Shown here in pieces: positions 35,432 through 44,245 of a DNA stretch of 64,000 nt. The DNA comes from Aldehydirespirator sp965261105 (GTDB taxonomy: Bacteria; Actinomycetota; Acidimicrobiia; Acidimicrobiales; Aldehydirespiratoraceae). Both the position numbers and the translations under genes were made by a program. The DNA lies in NCBI GenBank assembly GCA_965261105.1, contig CBDHCM010000006.1, forward strand, positions 1,054,001 to 1,118,000, written 5' to 3'. Numbering within the stretch: position 1 is the first letter of the stretch; each line of letters opens with the position of its first letter. The notes under the pieces were generated by a model. It saw nothing but the letters and a program-made list of their open reading frames with translations. It was not told the DNA's origin and did no database searches.

Positions 35432-36615
35432 CTGTGCTCGCATCCCCGCCGGAGCCACAGAACCTCGAGCGCGAGAAGGATCCCTGGTGGCTGCTGGTCG
35501 ACCCGTTCCTGATCCTGTCGGCTCTGGCCATCGCCGCCATGGGGACGGTTCTCGTCTATTCGGCCACCAGGGGCGTGGTAGACGACTTCACCGAGCCCAA
35601 CACCGCCTTCCTCGAGCGCCAGATCCTGTTCGTCACCATGGGCGCGGTTGTGGCTGCGGGCGTCGCCTTCGTCGCTCCCAGGCACATCAGAAGGCTCTAC
35701 CCGCTCGGCTTCCTGGCGATGATAGCGGCGCTGTGGCTGGTGCTGCAGGTGGGCGTGGAGGTCAGCGGCACGCGGGGCTGGTTCTCGTTCGGGACGTTCA
35801 GGGTGCAGCCGTCCGAGCCCGGAAAGCTGGTGGTGATAGTCGGGCTGGCGCTGCTGCTGTCGCCTCGCCAGGGCGAGGCAGGCCTGCGGCGGGTCGGGCT
35901 GGCTCTGGCGCTCGCGGCCGCGCCGATCGGGCTGGTGCTCCAGCAGCCCGACCTCGGAACCATGCTGGTGTACCTGGTGATCGCAGTGGCGACCGTGGTC
36001 GTGAGCGGGATCAGGCTCCGCTGGATCGCCCTTCTGGCCATCGTCGCCGCCGCCGGGGCCGTGGGTGTGCTCCGCTCCGACGAACTGGCCGAGTACCAGG
36101 AGGCACGCCTGCGCGTCTACCTTTTCGCCCCGTCGGAGGCAAGCGACGACGCTGCCACCTACGCCTTCAACGTAGAGCAGGCCCAGATCGCCATCGGGAA
36201 CGGGGGGCTGCGGGGACAGGGCCTGTTCCAGGGGACCCAGACCCGGTCCGACCTGGTGCCCGCGCAGCAGACCGACTTCATATTCACGGTCGCGGGCGAG
36301 GAACTGGGCCTGCGGGGCGCCTTGCTGCTTCTCGGTCTGTACGCGGTGCTGCTGTTCCGCATCTGGAGGACCGCACAGATCGCCTCGACCCAGTTCGAGC
36401 GGCTCATCTGCACCGGGATCTTCGTCATGTTCCTGTTCCAGATGTTCCAGTCGGTCGGCATGACCATGGGAATGATGCCGGTGACCGGCATTCCGCTGCC
36501 GCTGGTCAGCTACGGCGGATCCTCGATGCTCACCTCGATGGCGTCGCTGGGGCTCGTCGCGGGCGTCTACCGCCGCCGCCTCGACATCGAAGGGATGCTC
36601 AACCAGCAGATGTAG
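35428..36615 (+). CDS. rodA: Peptidoglycan glycosyltransferase RodA (SEDS family)
   Basis: Polymerises lipid II together with PBP2. The 395 residues contain about ten membrane helices and the SEDS motifs GTRGWFSFG, QPSEPGKL, LQQPDLGTMLVY, the extracellular loop NGGLRGQGLFQGTQ, QTDFIFTVAGEELG and the final GIPLPLVSYGGSSML. The GTG start overlaps the PBP2 stop (GTGA), which fits coupled production of the partner enzymes. Confidence 0.95.
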   Translation: MTVLASPPEPQNLEREKDPWWLLVDPFLILSALAIAAMGTVLVYSATRGVVDDFTEPNTAFLERQILFVTMGAVVAAGVAFVAPRHIRRLYPLGFLAMIAALWLVLQVGVEVSGTRGWFSFGTFRVQPSEPGKLVVIVGLALLLSPRQGEAGLRRVGLALALAAAPIGLVLQQPDLGTMLVYLVIAVATVVVSGIRLRWIALLAIVAAAGAVGVLRSDELAEYQEARLRVYLFAPSEASDDAATYAFNVEQAQIAIGNGGLRGQGLFQGTQTRSDLVPAQQTDFIFTVAGEELGLRGALLLLGLYAVLLFRIWRTAQIASTQFERLICTGIFVMFLFQMFQSVGMTMGMMPVTGIPLPLVSYGGSSMLTSMASLGLVAGVYRRRLDIEGMLNQQM

Positions 36616-36621
36616 GCTGGC

Positions 36622-38577
36622 ATGGTGACAAACCTGTGGCACCGTCTCGAGCCTCTTCTGCCGCAGGCTTCCAAACCCGCCCGCTACATCGGGGGCGAGC
36701 ACGGGATGCAGACCCCCCGCCACGGCCCCGAGATCGTGTCGTGGCTGCTCACCTACCCCGACACCTACGAGATCGGCCTGCCCAACCAGGGCCTGCAGAT
36801 CCTCTACGAGATCCTCAACGAGCGTCCCGACGCGGCCGCCGAACGGGCCTACGCGCCGTGGGTGGACCTCGAGGCGCTGATGCGGGCCGAGGGGCTGCCA
36901 CTGTTCTCGCTCGACACCCACCGCCCGGCTGCGCTGTTCGACGTCATCGCCTTCAACCTCTCCGCCGAACTCACCTACACGAACGTCTTGAACTGCATCG
37001 ACCTCGCGGGCGTGCCCGTGCAGAGTGCGCAGCGCCGCGATTCGGATCCGCTGATCGGTGCCGGCGGCCACTGCACCTACAACCCCGAGCCGCTGGCCGA
37101 CTTCGTGGACTTCGTCGTGCTCGGCGACGGCGAGGAGGCGGTGGGCGAGATCACCGGCGTGCTCGCCGACTGGAAGACCTCGGGGCGGTCAGGGGGCCGC
37201 CGCGGCATTCTGCGGGCCCTCGCCAGGGTGCCCGGGGTTTATGTGCCGTCGATGTACGAGGCCGTCTACGACCGGGGACGGCTCGCGGCCGTCGAGCCGC
37301 GGTACCCCGACGTACCGGCCGTGGTCGAGAAGCGAACCGTGGCTGACCTAGCCGACTGGCCCTACCCGAAGCGGCAGCTCGTCCCGCTCACCGAGGTGGT
37401 CCACGACCGCCTGAACGTCGAGGTGTTCCGGGGCTGCACCCGGGGCTGCCGCTTCTGCCAGGCCGGGATGATCACCCGGCCGGTGCGCGAGCGCCCGGCC
37501 GAGCAGGTGCGGACCATGGTGAGCGAGGGCCTGCGCCGCACCGGCTACGACGAGGTCGCCCTCACCTCGCTGAGCACCGCCGACTTCAGCGGCATCGACA
37601 AGATCGTCGCCTCCACGGTCGACGACTCGGACTGCGGCCAGGTCTCGGTGTCGCTGCCCAGCCTGCGGGTGGATGCCTTCACGGTCGGCATCGCGGCTCA
37701 GATCCAGCGAGCCCGGCGAACGGGGCTCACGTTCGCGCCCGAGGCGGGAACCTGGCGGATGCGCCAGGTGATCAACAAGCTCATCACCGAAGACGACCTC
37801 TACGCCGCAGTGGAGTCGGCTTACTCCCAGGGCTGGCGCCGGATGAAGCTCTACTTCCTCACCGGCCTGCCCACCGAGACCGACCACGACACGCTCGCCA
37901 TCGCGGAGCTGGCCCGAAACTGCGTGGCTTTGGGGCGGACCCACGTGCGGTCGCCGTCGGTCACGGTGTCGGTGGGCGGGTTCGTGCCCAAGCCGTTCAC
38001 TCCCTTCCAGTGGTTCGGGCAGAACACCACGGCCGAGCTTCGACGCAAGATCGGGCTGCTGCGCAGCGATCTGCGCCGGGCCAAGGGTGTTCGGCTCAAG
38101 TGGCACGACCCGGCGGCCAGCCTGGCCGAGGGCCTGGCCAGCCGGGGCGATCGCCGGCTCGGTCCGGTGATCGAGCACGTCTGGCGTCATGGCGGCACCT
38201 TCCAGGAGTGGTCCGAGCACTTCGGCCTGCAGCGGTGGCAGGCCGCGGCGGACGCCTGCGGTATCGACGTCGACGCCGGGGTCTACCGGCACCGCACCTT
38301 CGACGAGGTGCTGCCCTGGGATCATCTGTCCGCCGGGCTCCACAAGGACTTCCTGTGGCAGGACTGGCGGGACGCTCTCGACGAGGTGGGTCTCGAGGAC
38401 TGCCGCTGGACGCCGTGCTACGACTGCGGTGCGTGCACCGGCTACGGCATCGAGCACGTGGTCGCTTCCGCGGTGCCGCCCGCAGGGGGCAGCCAGGGAA
38501 CCGGCATGGACACCTCGCGCGGCGCGGCGGTCCCGGTGCGCCTGACCGAGCGGGGCCTGGTTCCGGCGGCGCAGTGA
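36622..38577 (+). CDS. Radical SAM protein, TIGR03960 family
   Basis: A 651-residue protein with a B12-binding-like N-terminal region (TYPDTYEIGLPNQGLQILYE), then the radical SAM core with the cluster motif CxxxCxxC in FRGCTRGCRFCQAGM, and a C-terminal CRWTPCYDCGACTGYG cysteine cluster that may bind a second metal site. The family is always beside a DUF2344 gene, as here. Its reaction is not established. Its place between rodA and RNase E/G is conserved in many bacteria. Confidence 0.9.
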   Translation: MVTNLWHRLEPLLPQASKPARYIGGEHGMQTPRHGPEIVSWLLTYPDTYEIGLPNQGLQILYEILNERPDAAAERAYAPWVDLEALMRAEGLPLFSLDTHRPAALFDVIAFNLSAELTYTNVLNCIDLAGVPVQSAQRRDSDPLIGAGGHCTYNPEPLADFVDFVVLGDGEEAVGEITGVLADWKTSGRSGGRRGILRALARVPGVYVPSMYEAVYDRGRLAAVEPRYPDVPAVVEKRTVADLADWPYPKRQLVPLTEVVHDRLNVEVFRGCTRGCRFCQAGMITRPVRERPAEQVRTMVSEGLRRTGYDEVALTSLSTADFSGIDKIVASTVDDSDCGQVSVSLPSLRVDAFTVGIAAQIQRARRTGLTFAPEAGTWRMRQVINKLITEDDLYAAVESAYSQGWRRMKLYFLTGLPTETDHDTLAIAELARNCVALGRTHVRSPSVTVSVGGFVPKPFTPFQWFGQNTTAELRRKIGLLRSDLRRAKGVRLKWHDPAASLAEGLASRGDRRLGPVIEHVWRHGGTFQEWSEHFGLQRWQAAADACGIDVDAGVYRHRTFDEVLPWDHLSAGLHKDFLWQDWRDALDEVGLEDCRWTPCYDCGACTGYGIEHVVASAVPPAGGSQGTGMDTSRGAAVPVRLTERGLVPAAQ

Positions 38578-38579
38578 GG

Positions 38580-39299
38580 GTGTCACGGGTGAGGGTTCGC
38601 TTCTCGAAGCACGGCAAGGTCCGGTTCACATCCCATCGGGACGTGGCCCGGATCTGGGAGCGGGCGCTGCGACGCGCCCGGGTGCCCGTGGCTTACTCGG
38701 CCGGGTTCAATCCTCGGCCCAAGATCGCGTTCGGGCTGGCCCTGTCCACCGGATACTCCTCTGACGCCGAGTACCTCGACGTCGAGATGGATCCGGACCG
38801 GGCAGCCGGCATCGACACAGAGACCCTGGTCGCAGCGCTTACCGCGTCGCTGCCGACGGGATTGACAGCGCTGGCCGCGGCCGGTCTCGCCCCCGGCGAG
38901 CCGTCGCTCCAGCACGCGGTAACTAGCTGTACTTGGAGGATCGACGCGGCCGGCGCCGACGCTGCAGGGGCGTCGGATTCGCTGTCGCGGGCCATGGCCC
39001 GCTGCGAGCTGCTCGTGCAACGCGAGCGCAAAGGCCGGCTGGACACGGATGACATCCGGCCTGCCGTGCTCGCTGTCGAGGTGCAGGAAGACATCACAGA
39101 CGGCGTGAGGCTCATCGCCGAGCTGGGCACGAAACCGCGGGCTGTGCGCCCGGCGGAGCTGCTCGCGAGCCTCGACCCGCCGCTCAGCCTTCGGCGGGCG
39201 TGCCGTCTTCACCAATGGATCGCAACCGACGGACTCCAGCGCCGCGAACCGCTCGCGGTCGCCGAGCTGTCGGTCGCAGGAGCAGGGGTCGAGCCATGA
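38580..39299 (+). CDS. DUF2344 / TIGR03936 protein, partner of the radical SAM gene
   Basis: A 239-residue protein beginning RVRVRFSKHGKVRFTSHRDV and containing RRARVPVAYSAGFNPRPKIAFG, both hallmarks of the family. The GTG start lies 2 nt after the radical SAM stop. In some genomes the two are fused, so they probably act together; the role is unknown but genetic context suggests RNA or translation. Confidence 0.88.
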   Translation: MSRVRVRFSKHGKVRFTSHRDVARIWERALRRARVPVAYSAGFNPRPKIAFGLALSTGYSSDAEYLDVEMDPDRAAGIDTETLVAALTASLPTGLTALAAAGLAPGEPSLQHAVTSCTWRIDAAGADAAGASDSLSRAMARCELLVQRERKGRLDTDDIRPAVLAVEVQEDITDGVRLIAELGTKPRAVRPAELLASLDPPLSLRRACRLHQWIATDGLQRREPLAVAELSVAGAGVEP

Positions 39300-39329
39300 C
39301 CAGCCTGCTCACGTACTCGAAGGAACAAA

Positions 39330-41003
39330 ATGACCAACGAACGACACGCGGCGGGCGCCTCCGGCGCCGCCGAGAAGAAGACGGGTAGGCCGGCGGCAAG
39401 AGAGCAGTCCGATTCCGCCGGGCCGTCCGCTGGACGGCCTCCCAAGCCGCGCCGGCCGGACCAGCAACCGGCGCGAAAGCCCAAGATCGGCGACACCCGT
39501 CCCGCTCCGCCGTCGCCGGCGGACGCAGGCGACGGCCGCACACCCGCGGGCGGTTCCGCTTCCGGCGGGCGGAAGAGGAGACGTCGCCGCGGCGGTCGGG
39601 GTTCCGGCCAGAAGCCTCGTACGCCCGCGGTGGTGGAGGCGGTCACCTACGACGAGCCGGTCGAGCTCGACGAGAAGAGCCTCAAGGGTCGTCGGGGCCG
39701 CACCCGCAAGGGCCAGGCTCTCGGCCGTTACCTCATGTGCGTCCACGTCAGCGGGCAGGCCACCCAGATAGCGGTGCTCGAGGGTCGGCGCCTGATCGAG
39801 TTCAGGATGTCGCGGCCGGCCGACGACGTCGGCCAGATCCACGGCAACATCTATCTGGGACGGGTGCAGAACGTGCTGCCGGGCATGGAGACTGCCTTCG
39901 TTGACATCGGCACGCCCAAGAACGCGGTGCTGTACCGGGGAGACGTTCAGTACGACCCCGATGAGATCGAGGGCGGCCGCACCGAGGGCGACCAGGTCAA
40001 GCCCCGCATCGAGCACCTGCTCCGGCCCAAGCAGTCGATCCTGTGCCAGGTCACCAAGAACCCGATCGGAGAGAAGGGCGCCCGCCTCACCCAGGACGTG
40101 TCACTGGCGGGCCGCTTCGTGGTCCTGATGCCCAACTCGTCGGGCTTCGGGATCTCCAAGCGCCTTCCCGACTCCGAGCGCAAGCGCCTGCGGTCGATCC
40201 TCGAGAAGGTCAAGCCGGACAACCATGGGCTGATCATGCGCACCGCGGCCGAGAAGGTCACCGCGGCCGAGATCGAGCGCGACGTCGAGCGCCTGCTGCG
40301 CCAGTGGAAGGACATCGAGAAGCTGGCCGCGTCCTCCTCCGCCCCGGCGCTGCTGTACCGGGAGCCTGAGGCTCCCCTGCGCCTCATCCGCGAGGAGCTC
40401 AATTCCGACTACCGGGGAGTGATCATCGACGACCGCGAGCTCTACTCGAAGGTGTCCGGCTACATCTCGTCGATAATCGGGCCACTCGCGGACCGGGTGG
40501 AGTTCTACGACGCCGGCAAGCAGAAGCTGCCGCTGTTCGAGCGCCACTACGTCACCGAGCAGCTCAAGAAGGCGCTCGAGCCCAAGGTGTGGCTGCCGTC
40601 GGGCGGCTCGCTCATCATCGAGCACACCGAGGCCCTCACCGTGGTGGACGTCAACACCGGCAAGAACGTCGGCAAGTCCAGCCTGGAGGAGACGGTGCGG
40701 TCCAACAACCTGGAGGCCGCCGACGAACTGGCCCGCCAACTGCGGCTGCGCGACATAGGCGGCATCATCGTCGTGGACTTCGTCGACATGGAGGTGGCGG
40801 CCAACCGGGCCATGGTGATCAAGCGCTTCCGCGAGGCCCTGGCGAGGGACAAGACCCGCACCCAGGTGTTGGACATCAGCGGTCTCGGGCTGGTTGAGAT
40901 GACCCGCAAGCGCAGCGGCGAGGGACTCCTCGAGTCGCTGTCGGACATGTGCGGCGACTGCTCGGGCCGGGGCTTCCGACTGCTGGCGGACTTGATCGAC
41001 TGA
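39330..41003 (+). CDS. rng: Ribonuclease E/G family endoribonuclease
   Basis: Processes rRNA and initiates mRNA decay. In the 557 residues, the first 130 are basic, Pro/Gly/Arg-rich and disordered (RKRRRRRGGRGSG), as in other actinobacterial RNase E/G. The S1 domain follows (GNIYLGRVQNVLPGMETAFV), then the catalytic DNase-I-like part with VVDVNTG and FVDM (metal-binding Asp) and the Zn-link MCGDCSGRG. AAGGA precedes the ATG. It is upstream of rplU-rpmA-obg, the usual order. Confidence 0.92.
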   Translation: MTNERHAAGASGAAEKKTGRPAAREQSDSAGPSAGRPPKPRRPDQQPARKPKIGDTRPAPPSPADAGDGRTPAGGSASGGRKRRRRRGGRGSGQKPRTPAVVEAVTYDEPVELDEKSLKGRRGRTRKGQALGRYLMCVHVSGQATQIAVLEGRRLIEFRMSRPADDVGQIHGNIYLGRVQNVLPGMETAFVDIGTPKNAVLYRGDVQYDPDEIEGGRTEGDQVKPRIEHLLRPKQSILCQVTKNPIGEKGARLTQDVSLAGRFVVLMPNSSGFGISKRLPDSERKRLRSILEKVKPDNHGLIMRTAAEKVTAAEIERDVERLLRQWKDIEKLAASSSAPALLYREPEAPLRLIREELNSDYRGVIIDDRELYSKVSGYISSIIGPLADRVEFYDAGKQKLPLFERHYVTEQLKKALEPKVWLPSGGSLIIEHTEALTVVDVNTGKNVGKSSLEETVRSNNLEAADELARQLRLRDIGGIIVVDFVDMEVAANRAMVIKRFREALARDKTRTQVLDISGLGLVEMTRKRSGEGLLESLSDMCGDCSGRGFRLLADLID

Positions 41004-41018
41004 CCAGCGGCCGAGCCG

Positions 41019-41058
41019 GGGCCCGAGCGGCCCGTGCGCGCCGCGAACAAGAGCGGGA
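41019..41058 (+). repeat. Dispersed intergenic repeat, copy B
   Basis: A diverged copy of the family (core GAGCGGCCCGTGCGCGCCGC then GAACAAGAGCGGGA), 15 nt after the RNase E/G stop. Confidence 0.7.
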
Positions 41059-41063
41059 GCCAG

Positions 41064-41152
41064 GAGCCGTCCCTGCGTGGAGGGGCAATGGCGACACCGC
41101 CTTCGGAGAGTTCCCAGCCCGGGTGAGCCGTCCCTGCGTGGAGGGGCAATGG
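41064..41152. repeat. 28-bp direct repeat upstream of rplU
   Basis: Identical copies at 41064-41091 and 41125-41152 (core GAGCCGTCCCTGCGTGGAGG) are spaced 61 bp, in the gap between RNase E/G and rplU. Each ends in GGGGCAATGG. The second is only 23 bp from the rplU start and could affect its promoter or leader. Confidence 0.85.
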
Positions 41153-41175
41153 TGCGCGGGTACGATTCGATGCCT

Positions 41176-41484
41176 ATGTACGCAGTGGTAAAGACCGGCG
41201 GCAAGCAGTACCGCGTGGAGCAGGGCTCCACCATCGAAGTGGAGCGCGTCGCCGAGCCTGGCTCGGAGGTCTCGCTGCGCCCGGTGCTGGTGGTGGACGG
41301 CGACGCCGTGCTGGCGACGCCGGCCGACCTCGCCGGCACGAGCGTCACCGCGGTCGTGGTCGACGAGCACCGCGGCCCCAAGATCCGCGGCTTCACCTAC
41401 AAGTCCAAGAGCAATCAGCGCCGCCGGTGGGGCCACCGCCAGACGCTGGCGACGCTGCAGATCACCGACATACGGAAGGGCTGA
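41176..41484 (+). CDS. rplU: 50S ribosomal protein L21
   Basis: The bL21 protein of the large subunit, 102 residues starting MYAVVKTGGKQYRVEQGSTI and carrying KIRGFTYKSKSNQRRRWGHRQ near the end. An in-frame ATG at 41170 would add two residues. A TACGAT box at 41161-41166 ends 9 nt before the chosen start. It is followed by rpmA after 5 nt. Confidence 0.95.
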   Translation: MYAVVKTGGKQYRVEQGSTIEVERVAEPGSEVSLRPVLVVDGDAVLATPADLAGTSVTAVVVDEHRGPKIRGFTYKSKSNQRRRWGHRQTLATLQITDIRKG

Positions 41485-41489
41485 TTGGA

Positions 41490-41747
41490 GTGTCCAAGAC
41501 GAAGGGCGGGGGATCGACCCGCAACGGCCGCGACTCGAACGCGCAGCGCCTCGGCGTGAAGGTCTACGACGGCGGCCGGGTTCTGGCCGGCGCCATCATC
41601 ATGCGCCAGCGGGGCACGAAGATCCATCCGGGCACCAATGTCGGGCGAGGCGGCGACGACACGCTCTTCGCCACTGCCGACGGCGTGGTGCGCTTCGGAT
41701 CCCGCCGGGGCCGCAAGCTCGTCGAGGTAGTCCCCGGCGACGCCTGA
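41490..41747 (+). CDS. rpmA: 50S ribosomal protein L27
   Basis: The bL27 protein at the peptidyl-transferase centre. The 85 residues begin SKTKGGGSTRNGRDSNAQRL and contain GTKIHPGTNVGRGGDDTLFA. The GTG start at 41490 gives the family N-terminus without a cleavable extension. It sits between rplU and obg. Confidence 0.95.
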   Translation: MSKTKGGGSTRNGRDSNAQRLGVKVYDGGRVLAGAIIMRQRGTKIHPGTNVGRGGDDTLFATADGVVRFGSRRGRKLVEVVPGDA

Positions 41748-41762
41748 TCCTGAGCCCGGCCC

Positions 41763-41768
41763 TAACCT
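41763..41768 (+). promoter_or_regulatory. -10 box of obg (leaderless type)
   Basis: TAACCT ends 6 nt before the obg GTG. Confidence 0.4.
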
Positions 41769-41774
41769 GACTGG

Positions 41775-43067
41775 GTGTCCGGGTTCGTCGACGAGTGCAA
41801 CCTCCACGTCGCCGCCGGTGACGGTGGCGCCGGGTGCGTCGCCTTCCGCAGGGAGGCCCGCGTGGCGCGGGGCGGGCCGTCCGGCGGCGACGGCGGGCGC
41901 GGGGGCGACGTCTGGCTGGTGGCGGACCGCAACGTCGCCTCTCTGCTGGCCTTCCGCGACCACCCCCATCGCAGGGCCTCGAGCGGCAAGCACGGCTCGG
42001 GGAGCAACCGCCATGGAGCGCGCGGCGACGACTTGGACGTGAGGGTTCCCGTGGGCACGGTGGTGCTGGACCACGGCGACCGGTCGCAGATAGCGGACCT
42101 GTCAGCCCACGGCGAGCGCTGTCTAGCGGCGCGTGCCGGCGAGGGCGGCCGAGGCAACGCCCGCTTCCTGGCCAACCGGCGGCGAGCTCCGGCCTTCGCC
42201 GAACAGGGCGAGTTCGGCGAGCAGCGCTGGCTGCGCCTGGAGCTCAAGCTGCTCGCCGATGTGGCCATCGTCGGCTTCCCCAACGTCGGCAAGTCGACGT
42301 TCATCAGCCGCGTGTCCGCGGCCAAGCCCAAGATCGCCGACTATCCCTTCACCACGCTCGAGCCCAACCTCGGCGTGGTCCGGCTCAACGACGAATTCGA
42401 GATGGTCCTGGCGGACGTCCCCGGCCTGATCGAGGGAGCCAGCGAGGGCCGCGGCCTGGGCCACCGCTTCTTGCGTCACGTGGAGCGGGCCCGGGTGCTG
42501 CTCGTGCTCATAGACCTGTGCGAGCTCGCCCATTGCCGGCCCGGCGAGCAACTGGAGGTGCTGCTGTCCGAACTGGGCCGTTACCGCCCGGAGCTGCTCG
42601 AGCGGCCGCGGCTCGCGGTGGGCAGCCGGGCCGACACCGCGCCCGGCGCGTGCTTCGGATTCGGGGACGGGCGCCTGTCGTCGGTGACCGGCGAGGGTGT
42701 GTCCGAGGTGCTCGGCGAGCTGGCCCGGATGGTGGCCGCGACACGAACCAGCGAGCCGGTCTGCGAGGCTCCGGTCGTGCATCGGCCCCTGCCGTCCGTG
42801 CAGGAATTCACGGTCCGGCGCGGCGGCGACAGCGCTTGGACGGTGCAGGGACGCGCCGCGGAGCGGGCGGTGGCCCTCAGCGACCTCACCGACGCCGGAG
42901 CGCTGGCCTACGCGCAGGACCGGCTGCGCAGCCTCGGGGTCGAGCGGGCCCTGGCCCGGGCCGGCGCGAGCACCGGCGACGAGGTGCGCATAGGGGATTT
43001 CAGCTTCACCTACCACGACGACGCCGAGGCCGCCGCCGGCAGTGACGTCCGCGGGAGCGCACGGTGA
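41775..43067 (+). CDS. obg: GTPase Obg
   Basis: A ribosome-assembly and stress GTPase. The 430 residues have the glycine-rich Obg domain (about 1-158, GGPSGGDGGRGGDVWLV), the G domain with G1 GFPNVGKST, G2 YPFTTLEPNLG and G3 DVPGLIEGAS, and a C-terminal OCT domain (PLPSVQEFTVRRGGD onward). The G4 motif is not NKxD: the equivalent segment reads LAVGSRADTAPG, with SRAD. The GTG start lies 6 nt after a TAACCT box. Its 3' end overlaps proB. Confidence 0.93.
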   Translation: MSGFVDECNLHVAAGDGGAGCVAFRREARVARGGPSGGDGGRGGDVWLVADRNVASLLAFRDHPHRRASSGKHGSGSNRHGARGDDLDVRVPVGTVVLDHGDRSQIADLSAHGERCLAARAGEGGRGNARFLANRRRAPAFAEQGEFGEQRWLRLELKLLADVAIVGFPNVGKSTFISRVSAAKPKIADYPFTTLEPNLGVVRLNDEFEMVLADVPGLIEGASEGRGLGHRFLRHVERARVLLVLIDLCELAHCRPGEQLEVLLSELGRYRPELLERPRLAVGSRADTAPGACFGFGDGRLSSVTGEGVSEVLGELARMVAATRTSEPVCEAPVVHRPLPSVQEFTVRRGGDSAWTVQGRAAERAVALSDLTDAGALAYAQDRLRSLGVERALARAGASTGDEVRIGDFSFTYHDDAEAAAGSDVRGSAR

Positions 43068-44209
43068 CCGCGGGGGGCGCGGCGAGGCCCGCGGTTGAGC
43101 CGCCCGCGGGCCGCACCATCGTGGCCAAGATCGGCACGTCGTCGATCACCGACGGCACGGGCGCCATCGACCGCGCCTCCATCGAGAAGTTCTGCTCCGA
43201 GGTGGCGGCTCTGCGGTCAAAGGGTCACCGGGTGGTAATGGTCACCAGCGGCGCCATCGCGGCCGGGCTGCCCGAGCTGGGCATGGGCGGAGACCGGCGA
43301 CCCACGAGCATGGAAACGCTGCAGGCCGTGGCCACCGTCGGCCAGAGCGCCCTGATGGGCATGTACCGGGAAGTGTTCTCCGGTCTGGGGGTGGTGGCAG
43401 GCCAGGTGCTGCTGGTGCCGCTCGACTTCGTGATCCGCACTCAATACGTGCACGCGTCGGCCACGCTGCGCAAGCTCCTGGACCTGGACGTGGTGCCCAT
43501 CGTCAACGAGAACGACGCGGTGGCCGACGACGAGATCCGCTGGGGCGACAACGACCGCCTGGCCGCGCTGGTGGCCAATCTCGTGCAGGCCGACCTTCTG
43601 GTGCTGCTGACCGACACTGCGGGAGTGCTCACCGAAGATCCCCGCCGCAACTCGAACGCGTCGCTCATCGAGGAGATCGTCGAGTTCGACCACTATCTGC
43701 AGAGCCGGGTCGGAGGCGCCGGCACAGACCGGGGCAGCGGGGGCATGGCATCCAAGCTCACGGCAGCGCGCGTCGCGTCGCTGTCGGGCGTGCCCACGGT
43801 GATCGCCGACGCCAAGAGGCCCGAGGTGCTTGCTGACGCCGCCGCCGGCGTGGCCGGGGTGGGGACGCTGGTGCGGGCCGCGGCTCAGCGGATGCCGGCC
43901 CGCAAGCTGTGGATCGGCTTCGCGGTGGGCTCGCAGGGCGAGGTCGCCGTCGACTCGGGGGCCCGGGCCGCGCTCGAGCGGGGCAAGTCTCTGCTCGCCA
44001 TCGGTGTCCGGTCCGTGTCCGGGACCTTCGACGCCGGCGCGCCGGTGGAGGTGCGCGAGGCGGAGGGCGAGGTGTTCGCCAAGGGCCTCGTCCGCCACAG
44101 CAGCGACGAGTTGCGCACCGCAGCCGGACGCCGCCGGGAGGACCTGCCCCCCGGCGCCCCCCACGTGGTGGTCCACGCCAACGACCTGGTAGTCCTGCCC
44201 GGCTCCTGA
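43064..44209 (+). CDS. proB: Glutamate 5-kinase
   Basis: First step of proline synthesis. The 381 residues contain the amino-acid-kinase core (KIGTSSITDG, VTSGAIAAG, VNENDAVADDEI, GDNDRLAA, TDTAGVLTEDPR, GSGGMASKLTAA) and a C-terminal PUA domain from about 285. The GTG start overlaps obg. Its pathway partner proA lies 2.6 kb downstream, separated by pspA and murJ on the other strand. Confidence 0.95.
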   Translation: MTAGGAARPAVEPPAGRTIVAKIGTSSITDGTGAIDRASIEKFCSEVAALRSKGHRVVMVTSGAIAAGLPELGMGGDRRPTSMETLQAVATVGQSALMGMYREVFSGLGVVAGQVLLVPLDFVIRTQYVHASATLRKLLDLDVVPIVNENDAVADDEIRWGDNDRLAALVANLVQADLLVLLTDTAGVLTEDPRRNSNASLIEEIVEFDHYLQSRVGGAGTDRGSGGMASKLTAARVASLSGVPTVIADAKRPEVLADAAAGVAGVGTLVRAAAQRMPARKLWIGFAVGSQGEVAVDSGARAALERGKSLLAIGVRSVSGTFDAGAPVEVREAEGEVFAKGLVRHSSDELRTAAGRRREDLPPGAPHVVVHANDLVVLPGS

Positions 44210-44245
44210 GTGCTGCTGCCGAGGAGCGGCCCGTGTGGCCCGGCT

